Part shown: positions 54,644 to 63,013 of the stretch, one piece after another
Layout: every line of letters begins with the position of its first letter
Position numbering within the stretch: the first letter of the stretch is position 1
DNA from: an uncultured Paracoccaceae bacterium
Lineage (GTDB): Bacteria > Pseudomonadota > Alphaproteobacteria > Rhodobacterales > Rhodobacteraceae
Assembly: GCA_947493145.1 (NCBI GenBank)
Contig: CANLPZ010000002.1
Coordinates: 248,001 to 312,000, forward strand
Direction: 5' to 3'
Length of the DNA: 64,000 nt
Translations under genes and position numbers: made by a program
Notes under the pieces: model-generated
Told to the model about the DNA's origin: nothing
Seen by the model: the letters and a program-made list of their open reading frames with translations, nothing else
Database searches by the model: none

Positions 54644-55198
54644 ATGCGACATATCGAAGTTCCATTTTTCCCGCCCGCCGCATCCCGCACACATGAGGTT
54701 TGTGGGGCGGGTGCATATATGTTTGCCTTTGCGCTTGCGACGCGATTGGCTGGTCGCACCTTCTGGGTTTGCGAGAAATGGGATGCCGCCCAAATCAACC
54801 CAACAGGTTTTTCTGATTTTGTAGACCCTTCAACGTTGACCACCTGTCGCACTCACAATCAAATAGAAACGCTAGCGGTTTCCGAGGAGGCCCTGCGATC
54901 TGGTGCTGTGTCATTAGTCGTTTTGTCTCTGCATAAACCTTTAGGTTTGACCGAAGGGCGGCGGTTGCAGCTTGCCGCGAGGGATGGGAAAAGTACAGGA
55001 CTTGCAATTATTCCAGAAGGCATGGGCAGCAATGCCGCTGAAACGCGATGGCGTTGTAATCCGTTGTTCGATCCCAAAGACTCGACTCTCCAGCGATGGG
55101 AGCTTATTAAGAACAAATCAGGAACATTGGGTGTTTGGCATGTTCGATGGGATACAGCGTCGCGTCGTATCAGTATGGTTTCCTCGGCTCGCAAGTGA
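54644..55198 (+). CDS. imuA: ImuA-like mutasome component
   Basis: A 184-residue RecA-like accessory protein of SOS translesion synthesis. After MRHIEVPFFPPAASRTHEVCG come GAGAYMFAFALATRLAGRTFWVCE (the ATPase-like core, without a proper Walker A lysine), SVVVL-type SLVVLSLHKPLGLTEGRRLQLAARDG and a C-terminal WHVRWDTASRRISMVS end. The start at 54644 removes 33 codons of repeat-derived sequence. It overlaps imuB by 59 bases, the usual arrangement. The assignment rests on order and residual similarity. Confidence 0.85.
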   Translation: MRHIEVPFFPPAASRTHEVCGAGAYMFAFALATRLAGRTFWVCEKWDAAQINPTGFSDFVDPSTLTTCRTHNQIETLAVSEEALRSGAVSLVVLSLHKPLGLTEGRRLQLAARDGKSTGLAIIPEGMGSNAAETRWRCNPLFDPKDSTLQRWELIKNKSGTLGVWHVRWDTASRRISMVSSARK

Positions 55199-56618
55199 CC
55201 GAGTTTTGCGCCAGCGCCCGATCGAAGGTCCTTTTGCCTTGACGCTGAAACAGAAGAACGCCAACCGGATTTACTGTCTAAATACTGCTGCCACACAACA
55301 AGGCCTGCATCAGGGGATGCCCTATGCGGATGCGCGGGCCTTTTGCCCAGACCTGCAAAGCCAGATGGCGCAGCCTGAGCAGGACCTGCGGTTTTTGCAT
55401 GCGCTCCGTCGCTGGGCGACGCGGTACTGCCCCTGGATTGGGCTTGAGGGCAAAGATGGGCTGGTGATGGATGTCACCGGATCGGCGCATCTGTTTGGCG
55501 GGGAAACTGCCATGCTGGCCGATATGCGCATGCGTCTGATGCGTGCCGGTATTTCAACGCAGATCGGTCTTGCAGATACCCGTGGGGCAGCTTGGGCCTT
55601 GGCGCATTATGGTGAAGGGATCGCGCCGAGCCGTGAGGCACTGGCTGCCCTGACATCCCTACCGGTTGCGGCCTTGCGGATCGAAGACAGCATGTCCGTC
55701 GCGCTGCAGCGTCTGGGGTTGCGTAATATTGGTGACTTGGCGGGGGCCGCGCGTGCGCCTCTGACCCGCCGGTTTGGACCGGGGCTGCTATTACGCTTGG
55801 ATCAGGCTTTGGGTGTGCAACCCGAGGATATTTCCCCACAGGCTGAGCCTCCACATTACGCAGTGCGTATGACCCTGCCAGAACCAATCGGCCTGCTTGC
55901 AGACGTGATGGCTGGGGTGGAACGGCTTCTTGTGCAGCTTTGTGCAAAATTGAAAGCGCAAGAAATGGGCGCGCGAAACCTATGCATAACGCTGCGCCGA
56001 GTGGATCAGGATCACCAGCAGGTCGACCTTCGGCTGGCGCGTCCTTTACGCGACCCACAGCGCATTCTGCCGCTCTTTGAACGAGGTTTAAGTGAAGTTG
56101 ATGCAGGGTTCGGAATTGATCAGCTCCGGCTGGAGGCCACACAGGTAGAGGATCTGCCGGTGCAACAGATCAGCCATGTTACTGATGGCGGGAAGGACAA
56201 GCTGGATGATCTGATTTCCCGGATCGGCACGCGGATCGGATTGGAGAACATCCATCGGTTTTTACCAGCCGATAGCCACATTCCCGAACGCAGCTTTATC
56301 ATCGCCCCAGCCGCCTACTCTGAACCAGTCAGCGGGTGGAGCAGCCCACAACCGCGTCCGATCTGCCTGTTTCCACCTGAACCGATTGCAGGTCACGGAT
56401 CAAAGCCCCCCAAACGCTTTCGCTGGCGGCGGATGTCGCTGAGCACGGGGCGTGCAACTGGGCCGGAACGGATTACGCCAGAATGGTGGCTTGAGGATGA
56501 CAACTGGCGTTCCGGCATGCGCGATTACTGGCGGGTGGAAACAACACAGGGGCGACGGCTCTGGCTGTATTATACGCCACAGAACCCCGGCTGGTTTGTG
56601 CAAGGGGAGTTCGCATGA
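55140..56618 (+). CDS. imuB: ImuB, inactive Y-family polymerase
   Basis: A 492-residue Y-family-like protein. It opens MFDGIQRRVVSVWFPRLASDRVL, then RIYCLNTAATQQGLHQGMPYADARAFCPDL in place of the polymerase finger, and GLVMDVTGSAHLFGGE where the catalytic acidic residues of DinB would be DSVLMD-type; ImuB lacks polymerase activity and instead tethers the beta clamp and recruits ImuA and DnaE2. The fingers, little-finger and C-terminal extension (RRLWLYYTPQNPGWFVQGEFA) are complete. The start at 55140 follows the family. It overlaps dnaE2 by four bases. Confidence 0.92.
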   Translation: MFDGIQRRVVSVWFPRLASDRVLRQRPIEGPFALTLKQKNANRIYCLNTAATQQGLHQGMPYADARAFCPDLQSQMAQPEQDLRFLHALRRWATRYCPWIGLEGKDGLVMDVTGSAHLFGGETAMLADMRMRLMRAGISTQIGLADTRGAAWALAHYGEGIAPSREALAALTSLPVAALRIEDSMSVALQRLGLRNIGDLAGAARAPLTRRFGPGLLLRLDQALGVQPEDISPQAEPPHYAVRMTLPEPIGLLADVMAGVERLLVQLCAKLKAQEMGARNLCITLRRVDQDHQQVDLRLARPLRDPQRILPLFERGLSEVDAGFGIDQLRLEATQVEDLPVQQISHVTDGGKDKLDDLISRIGTRIGLENIHRFLPADSHIPERSFIIAPAAYSEPVSGWSSPQPRPICLFPPEPIAGHGSKPPKRFRWRRMSLSTGRATGPERITPEWWLEDDNWRSGMRDYWRVETTQGRRLWLYYTPQNPGWFVQGEFA

Positions 56619-59600
56619 TCGAGGTCAATCCGATCCATCGTCCTGTGCAAGCGTTTCGCCGTGATATGCCGGAAGCCCGTGCGCAAGCGCAAGACTATGC
56701 TGAACTTTGCGTGACCACGAATTTTACCTTTCTGGTCGGAGCCTCCCACCCAGAAGAGCTCGTCATGCGTGCGGCTGAACTCGGCCTGTCGGCGGTCGCC
56801 ATTACCGACCATAATTCATTAGCGGGGGTTGTGCGGGCGTGGTCTGCTCTCAAAGAACTGAAGCGCGAAACCGAAGAAGCGTTGTACATCCGGTCACACA
56901 AGCGGGTAGATTCCTCGTCGCGACAGGAAGTGGGGCATAATGCCCCCCTTGATAAGTCGATCATAGTAAAATTGCCCAAGCTCATTGTCGGCTGTCGTCT
57001 TTCTCTGCAAGACAGCGCTGTGGATTGGATTGCCCTGCCACGGGATCGGGAATCTTATAAGCGCCTGACGCGCGTGCTCACTTTGGGGAAACGTCGCGCG
57101 GACAAAGGGCAGTGTCATCTTTACACCAAAGATATGACCCCAGCCTGCAAAGGCATGATCCTGATCGCGTTACCTCAAGGATCGCTAGACGAAGCCGTGC
57201 TTGAAATTCGCAAAATGGCCCGTCAGTTTCCTCATCATGTCTTTCTGGGGGCAGCCCCCCGTTATGACGGCAGTGATCAGGCCTATTTGCGCGCCTGCGC
57301 ACAGGCGGCACAACGCACCGCGACCCCGATGGTGGCGGTGGGTGACGTGCTGATGCATCGCGCCAGCCGTCGGCAATTGGCCGACGTGCTGACCTGTATG
57401 CGCGAACATGTCACCATTGACGAGATCGGCACGCGGGCCTTGCCCAATGGCGAACGGCGGCTCAAGGCGGGGTCCGACATGGCGCGCCTCTTTCGAGATC
57501 ACCCCGCTGCCCTCAGACGCACATTAGAGATTGCCGACAAATGCAGCTTTGATCTGAGTGAACTGTCTTATGAATACCCGCATGAGCAAGCGGAAGGGGA
57601 AACCCCACAGGCGCGTTTGGAACGGCTCGCCAACGAAGGGTTAAAGTGGCGCTATCCTGATGGCCCATCGGATAGGGCATTTGAGTTAATGCAAAAAGAA
57701 CTGGCCGTGGTTAAAGAGCTGAATTTCCCCGCTTATTTCTTAACCGTGCATGACATTGTGCAATTCGCCAAATCTCGGGGCATTCTCTGTCAGGGGCGTG
57801 GTTCGGCGGCCAATTCGATCCTTTGTTATCTCTTGGGTATCACCGATGTCAGCCCCGACATGATCGCAATGGTGTTCGAACGGTTCGTGTCAAAGCACCG
57901 AGGCGAGCCGCCGGACATTGATGTCGATTTCGAACATGAGCGCCGCGAAGAGGTGATCCAGTGGATATACCAGAAATATGGCCGCCATCGCGCTGGGCTT
58001 TGCGCCACGGTCATTCATTTTCGCACCCGTGCTGCCATCCGTGAGGTGGGCAAGGTTATGGGGCTTAGTCAGGATGTCACAGCAGGCCTATCAAGCCAGA
58101 TATGGGGCATGACCAATGGGGGTGTTGATCTGGACCGTATCCGCGAACTTGGCCTTGATCCAAATGATCGCCGTTTGATGCAAACCATCCGCCTGATTGG
58201 CGAGATCATCGGTTTTCCGCGCCACTTGTCGCAACACGTGGGGGGATTTGTCATCACGGCAGGGCGGTTGGATGAATTGGCCCCCATTGAAAACGCCGCA
58301 ATGGAGGACCGCACTGTTATTTGCTGGGACAAAAACGACATCGACTCTTTGGGTATCCTCAAGGTCGACATCCTTGGACTGGGGATGTTGAGCTGTATTC
58401 GTAAATCTTTTGAGCTCCTTGCGGGACACGAGGATATTCACCACTCAATCGCTACAATCCCTCAGGAAGACGTACCTACATATGATATGCTCTGTCGCGC
58501 CGATGCGGTGGGGGTGTTTCAGGTGGAAAGCCGCGCGCAGATGAACTTTCTGCCACGGATGCGCCCACGCACGTTCTACGATCTGGTGATCGAGGTGGCC
58601 ATCGTCAGGCCTGGCCCAATTCAGGGGGACATGGTCAATCCCTACATCAAGCGTCGGCAAGGCCTGGAAAAGCCCGAGGCCTTCGGACCCGCGTTGCACG
58701 AGGTAACGGGGCGTACGCTTGGCGTGCCGCTGTTCCAAGAACAGGCTATGCAAATCGCCGTGGTCGGTGCGGGGTTTAGCGCCGAAGAAGCTGACCTGCT
58801 CCGCCGCTCGCTGGCCACGTTCCGGCGTATGGGCACGATTGGCAAATATCGAGACAAATTCATCGCCGGCATGCTGGCCAATGGCTATAGCAAGGAGGTC
58901 GCGGCGCGCTGCTTCGGCCAAATCGAGGGATTTGCCGAATACGGTTTTCCCGAAAGCCACGCCGCCGCCTTTGCTATGCTCGCCTATGTGTCGGCTTGGT
59001 TAAAATGCCATCATCCTGCAGCTTTTGCCTGTGCCTTATTGAACTCCCAGCCCATGGGGTTCTACGCCCCTGCCCAAATCGTAAGGGATGTGCGGGAACA
59101 TGGCGTTGAAACACGTCCGATTTGTGTGAACCATTCCGAATGGAACAATACGCTGGAACGCCGCCCGGATGGCACTCTGGCCCTGCGGCTGGGTTTCCGA
59201 CAGATCAAAGGGTTCAAAGAAGAGGACGCGGGCTGGATCGTGGCTGCGCGGGGCAATGGTTATCCGGACCCCGAAGCCCTCTGGCTGCGTGCTGGCCTGC
59301 GCCCGCATGTTCTGACACGGCTGGCGGAGGCTGATGCCTTTTCTGACATGGGGCTGACGCGACGGGATGCCCTGTGGAAAGTCAAAGCCGTTCAAAGCCC
59401 TAAGCCTCTACCCCTGTTCAATGATCCAATTGATGGTGAAAGTGTCCATGAACCAGAGGTGCAGTTGCCAAATATGCATCTGGGGGAAGAGGTAGTGGAA
59501 GACTATGTTTCAACCCGCTTAACCCTACGCGCCCACCCGATGGAGCTTTTGCGCCCCAGAATTCCGGGCCTTGTGACACATGCGTCTTTGCAAGAGATTG

Positions 59601-59998
59601 CTTTGGGTCGCTACAGTGTCTGCGGTCTGGTCATCACCCGGCAGCGCCCTGGCACAGCATCCGGTGTGATTTTCCTAACTCTTGAGGATGAAACTGGCGT
59701 CAGTAATGTCGTGGTTTGGCCCAAGGTCTATGAGCGCTTTCGGCGCATTGTGATGGGAGGGCGCCTTTTGCGTGTCACAGGCTATCTGCAACGCGAAGGC
59801 ATCGTTGTGCATCTGATCGCACAGGATGTGCAGGATCTCTCCCACAAGCTTTCGGACTTAGGTCATCCGCAAACCGAAGCCTTGACCACCGAAGGTCCCC
59901 GCACCGACGATACCCCCAAGAAATCACGCCACCCCACCCGTGCCATGCACCCCCGCGATCAGGCGAAACGACTGTTCCCAAGCCGCGATTTTCATTGA
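56615..59998 (+). CDS. dnaE2: Error-prone DNA polymerase DnaE2
   Basis: A 1127-residue C-family polymerase that extends past lesions in the mutasome. The N-terminal PHP domain has FTFLVGASHPEELVMRA and ITDHNSLAGVVRAW. The polymerase core includes RGILCQGRGSAANSILCYLLGITDVSPD, PDIDVDFEHERREEVI (catalytic aspartates) and the palm-thumb GIDCWD-type WDKNDIDSLGILKVDILGLGMLS. The C-terminal OB fold is at about residues 980-1060 (VCGLVITRQRPGTASGVIFLTLEDETGVSNVVV). ATGA overlap with imuB. Length is normal. Confidence 0.96.
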   Translation: MIEVNPIHRPVQAFRRDMPEARAQAQDYAELCVTTNFTFLVGASHPEELVMRAAELGLSAVAITDHNSLAGVVRAWSALKELKRETEEALYIRSHKRVDSSSRQEVGHNAPLDKSIIVKLPKLIVGCRLSLQDSAVDWIALPRDRESYKRLTRVLTLGKRRADKGQCHLYTKDMTPACKGMILIALPQGSLDEAVLEIRKMARQFPHHVFLGAAPRYDGSDQAYLRACAQAAQRTATPMVAVGDVLMHRASRRQLADVLTCMREHVTIDEIGTRALPNGERRLKAGSDMARLFRDHPAALRRTLEIADKCSFDLSELSYEYPHEQAEGETPQARLERLANEGLKWRYPDGPSDRAFELMQKELAVVKELNFPAYFLTVHDIVQFAKSRGILCQGRGSAANSILCYLLGITDVSPDMIAMVFERFVSKHRGEPPDIDVDFEHERREEVIQWIYQKYGRHRAGLCATVIHFRTRAAIREVGKVMGLSQDVTAGLSSQIWGMTNGGVDLDRIRELGLDPNDRRLMQTIRLIGEIIGFPRHLSQHVGGFVITAGRLDELAPIENAAMEDRTVICWDKNDIDSLGILKVDILGLGMLSCIRKSFELLAGHEDIHHSIATIPQEDVPTYDMLCRADAVGVFQVESRAQMNFLPRMRPRTFYDLVIEVAIVRPGPIQGDMVNPYIKRRQGLEKPEAFGPALHEVTGRTLGVPLFQEQAMQIAVVGAGFSAEEADLLRRSLATFRRMGTIGKYRDKFIAGMLANGYSKEVAARCFGQIEGFAEYGFPESHAAAFAMLAYVSAWLKCHHPAAFACALLNSQPMGFYAPAQIVRDVREHGVETRPICVNHSEWNNTLERRPDGTLALRLGFRQIKGFKEEDAGWIVAARGNGYPDPEALWLRAGLRPHVLTRLAEADAFSDMGLTRRDALWKVKAVQSPKPLPLFNDPIDGESVHEPEVQLPNMHLGEEVVEDYVSTRLTLRAHPMELLRPRIPGLVTHASLQEIALGRYSVCGLVITRQRPGTASGVIFLTLEDETGVSNVVVWPKVYERFRRIVMGGRLLRVTGYLQREGIVVHLIAQDVQDLSHKLSDLGHPQTEALTTEGPRTDDTPKKSRHPTRAMHPRDQAKRLFPSRDFH

Positions 59999-60110
59999 AG
60001 CTGTCGTTCATGCAGTCTGCAGCATTTTGCAAAATGGGCTCGAAACAGTCATTAGCCGCGAGTTTCACGAAGGGCAGAAATGGGCCGCCCGCGAAGACGG
60101 CCCAAAATGA
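59999..60110. repeat. Short degenerate dispersed repeat
   Basis: GAAGGGCAGAAATGGGCCG (60069-60087) matches 54459-54477 at 17 of 19 bases, so the imu cassette is flanked on both sides by copies. No gene fits the 112 bases. Confidence 0.5.
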
Positions 60111-60742
60111 TCAAATCTCGATGGCTTCGGCGATGGCTAGCGCATCCTCCAGCTCGACGCCCAAGTACCGGACTGTGCTGTCCATCTTGGTATGCCCCAG
60201 CAAGAGCTGAACGGCGCGGAGATTACCCGTCTTCTTGTAAATCTGGGTTACCTTCGTCCGCCTCATCGAATTCGTGCCATATGCGCTTGCTTCTAGACCG
60301 ATCGAGGTGACCCAATCGCGGACGATCCTTGCATGTTGGCGTGTCGAAATGTGCAGGCGCTCATGGAAGCGGCCAGGCCAAAGGTATTCGGAGCCGACCA
60401 TAAGCTCATCCTCCATCCACTTTTCGACAGAGGCGCGTGTGCCTTCGGATACCTCAAATCGCACAGGTTTCTGCGTCTTGCTTTGTAGCACCGATGCCCG
60501 TTCCTTGATCTGACCGGACGCCATGATGTCGACGACTTTCATCTTGACCAGATCGCAACCGCGCAGCTTGCTGCGATTGCCAAGTTGAAGAGTGCAGGGT
60601 CGCGATGATTTTCGGCCAGTTCAAGTCGAACCCGGATCGCCCAGACATGTTTTGGATTCAGCGGTCGCTTCTGGCCGACAATCCGCCCCTTATTCCAAGC
60701 GGGACGAAGTGCGCGAATGGCGGGTAAGTTTGGTGTTTCCAT
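60111..60742 (-). pseudogene. Tyrosine recombinase remnant, frameshifted and with altered HxxR motif
   Basis: Two overlapping frames give one protein of about 210 residues: METPNLPAIRALRPAWNKGR...ALFNLAI (60742 to about 60575) and, after one missing base near 60573, KLRGCDLVKMKVVDIM...EDALAIAEAIEI to 60111. Known intact relatives continue IDSKLRGCDLV across this point. The catalytic box, usually YGTHSMRRTK, reads YGTNSMRRTK, so the essential His is Asn. Both defects make it non-functional. The Tyr (RYLGVE) and the LLLGHTK site remain. It is evidently a relic of another insertion. Confidence 0.8.
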
Positions 60743-60919
60743 GACTGATCCTCCGATCCGCCATACCCTCCCACAACGACAACCCGACGTTGACCATGCC
60801 ACCATATCACAGGATGCTGCGTTGCATCTGAGGTCGGCTCTGAGCCCGAAGCGACTGATGCTGCGTGAGGCCCGAAGGACCGGTTCAGCGACTGGATGTC
60901 GAAGCTTCGATCCCGTCTT

Positions 60920-62173
60920 TCACATCGTCCAGACCTTCGCTTCCCTAAGACAGTCTGGGACTTCATCCTTCCGCGCGGCTGGGTGGTTTTCCCGAACCAT
61001 TCGCAACGTGTGTACCGCGCCGTAGGCACTGTTGATAAGATCACGTTGATCGGCCACGTACTTCTGATCAAATTCGTTGTCCTCAACCTTGTGCGCCGGT
61101 TTTTGACGCACTTTCCGTACCCTACGAAAGTCTGCGAACATTTGCTCCATTGGTTCTGAATCAGCAGGCCGAAATTTCTTAGCGATCCACTCCTCCAGTA
61201 ACTGGATGGTGCCCTTCGACTGTATGACAGGATTTCCATCTTCATCAGTCAGATTACGGTTCAAATTGACGTCACCTTTGAAGAAGTCTCTGTTGAGATC
61301 GTCGCTCAACAGTTGGTCCAGCAACAAGGCAAAATCCCGAAACTCCTTTTTTGTGGGTCTGAGTAAGATACCAAAACCGTCCGGGCGCTTGAGTTCACCA
61401 AACTCGGTTCGAAAGAGCGGCGGTTTACCAATTTGCATGCAGAACTGATTTATCTGTTTCTTCTCTTCAAGAAACGCATCATAGATTGACATCTTCTCGG
61501 GGAAATCGCCGATGATTTGCGTGCGAAAAAAATCGGGATGAAGGCTGTACGAACCGTCCAGCTCATGCACTGCAATTTGAATCTGTAGCTCTTCTGGCAG
61601 ATCGTGAAGGTATCGAACGAAGGCAGCGATGGCGCGGTGCATGTCTCTGTCATATGCAAAGCCAAATTCAAAGAAATCAAGCCCGTCTTGCACCACAGCA
61701 CGGTTGGCGATCTGCGTCCCATCTTTCTGCAATATTCGACCGTGAATATCGTCAACATCGAAATCGAAACGTGGATCATTGCGATACCACTCAAGCGCAC
61801 GGAGGTCGAAGGCGCGAAAACTCAACTGAGGGGCACCCTCCTTTAGCGCTCTGGTATACGGCGCAGCTTCACTGGTCCCTGCACCGTGTTCGGCAAGTAG
61901 CTCTGGGGTGGGATACAGGCATCCAGCGAGGGCAGCATCATCAATTTTCCTAAGCTGAACGTCGATAGGCTCTGCCTCGAATGCCTTGATATGAGGGTTT
62001 GGGTGCCCGTCACCGCGAACAAGGTCCAAACGACCGTCCGCGATGAGTTCTTTGATTAGTTCCCCATCCCCCGCTTGCGTCAGGTGAGCCACGCCCAATC
62101 CATTGAAGTCTCCGGATTGCAGGTAGTAATCCAGAGTAGCCGTGAGGATTTCCTTCTTTCGGTCTTCTATCAA
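60920..62173 (-). CDS. Uncharacterised protein with C-terminal HEPN-like motif
   Basis: A 417-residue soluble protein that I cannot assign to a named family. The first part is helical (TATLDYYLQSGDFNGLGVAHLTQ); a middle region is beta-rich (GLDFFEFGFAYDRDMHRAIAAFVRYLHDLPEELQIQIAVHELDGSYSL). The C-terminal helix pair has RQKPAH, Arg356 to His361, the Rx4-6H pattern of HEPN ribonucleases, followed by QRDLINSAYGAVHTLRMVRENHP. The TTG at 62173 is the only available start, with AGGTGA upstream and an in-frame TGA just before. It is a single gene near the element's right end, where defence genes often lie. Confidence 0.65.
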   Translation of the reverse strand: MIEDRKKEILTATLDYYLQSGDFNGLGVAHLTQAGDGELIKELIADGRLDLVRGDGHPNPHIKAFEAEPIDVQLRKIDDAALAGCLYPTPELLAEHGAGTSEAAPYTRALKEGAPQLSFRAFDLRALEWYRNDPRFDFDVDDIHGRILQKDGTQIANRAVVQDGLDFFEFGFAYDRDMHRAIAAFVRYLHDLPEELQIQIAVHELDGSYSLHPDFFRTQIIGDFPEKMSIYDAFLEEKKQINQFCMQIGKPPLFRTEFGELKRPDGFGILLRPTKKEFRDFALLLDQLLSDDLNRDFFKGDVNLNRNLTDEDGNPVIQSKGTIQLLEEWIAKKFRPADSEPMEQMFADFRRVRKVRQKPAHKVEDNEFDQKYVADQRDLINSAYGAVHTLRMVRENHPAARKDEVPDCLREAKVWTM

Positions 62174-62705
62174 GCTTCACCTATTGAAAACGCTCACTCT
62201 AACTCTGAGCCAATGCTTCTCGTATTTAGGGCAGGCAGCAGAGCAAATCAATTTACCCAAGTGGGAACCGGTCGTTCGCTTGAAGAAGGCTAAGGTCGGC
62301 TTCGTCCGCACAGCAGTCATAGAGCTTTTTGAATACTGTGGACCTTGGGTATGTCCGCTTCGGGGAAGCTGCACTGCGGCGTGGTGACCATTCGCCAATG
62401 TCCGATTTGGGCCGTTCGCGAAACTTTCCCAAGTCCGTTTTCTGCGCATCGCAGCGTTTCGTGACCCTTCCATGGCTAACTGCGGGGAGGCCCTAAGTCG
62501 GGAATGGTGGCAAGTGCGACAGGTTGTAGAGACATCCGATTGAAGGCTAATACCTGCCGAGTGCCATGACAAAACATCGAGCGCGACAATGCAACCAAAA
62601 TCAAAAAAGCCGTATGTAGTAAAAGATGTAGGTGGACAGAAAGGTGGACTGTTTCAACCAAAAATCACGTAAATCGTTTATTTTTATTAACTTCTCTTGG
62701 TTAAG
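62174..62705. other. Non-coding right end of the element
   Basis: About 530 bases without a convincing gene. It holds ATGTCCGCTTCGGGGAAG (62351-62368), matching 54413-54430 with one change, then the right arm repeat (62631-62651) and an A/T-rich run up to the attachment site. A 28-codon frame from 62589 (MQPKSKKPYVVKDVGGQKGG...) overlaps the arm repeat and is probably chance. Confidence 0.5.
62631..62651 (+). repeat. Double GGTGGA repeat, probable integrase arm site (right)
   Basis: GGTGGA-CAGAAA-GGTGGA-CTG, the partner of 48038-48058 (17 of 21 identical, same period and orientation). It is 53 bases inside the right attachment repeat. Confidence 0.6.
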
Positions 62706-62780
<75 letters not shown>

Positions 62781-62863
62781 AGCGTGAGCGGTGATTAGAC
62801 CCAAATCACCCTTGGTGCAAGCGCAATCTGGACGCTAATCATCAGTTGGGATAGAGAAACATT

Positions 62864-63007
62864 ATGACACAGAAAAACGGCCCAGAAAAAACCAAAAAAC
62901 CCGCAGAAACACGGGAAGAGCGTCTGAAATCAGCGCTTAAAGCGAATATGGGACGAAGAAAAGCACAGGCCCGCGCGCGCAAAGCGCAAGAGGCGCAAAA
63001 GGATTAA
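62864..63007 (+). CDS. Small basic protein upstream of murA
   Basis: A 47-residue, highly charged ORF (MTQKNGPEKTKKPAETREERL..., ending ARARKAQEAQKD) starting at 62864. It is nearly all Lys, Arg, Glu, Ala and Gln, so probably one helix. The stop is seven bases before the murA ATG, suggesting co-transcription. Proteins of this shape precede murA in several roseobacters, as I recall. The function is unknown. Confidence 0.65.
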   Translation: MTQKNGPEKTKKPAETREERLKSALKANMGRRKAQARARKAQEAQKD

Positions 63008-63013
63008 GAGCAG

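Noticed and set aside
62589..62672. 28-codon frame at the right end of the element
   Set aside because: It runs through the GGTGGA arm repeat and has no ribosome site, so chance is more likely.
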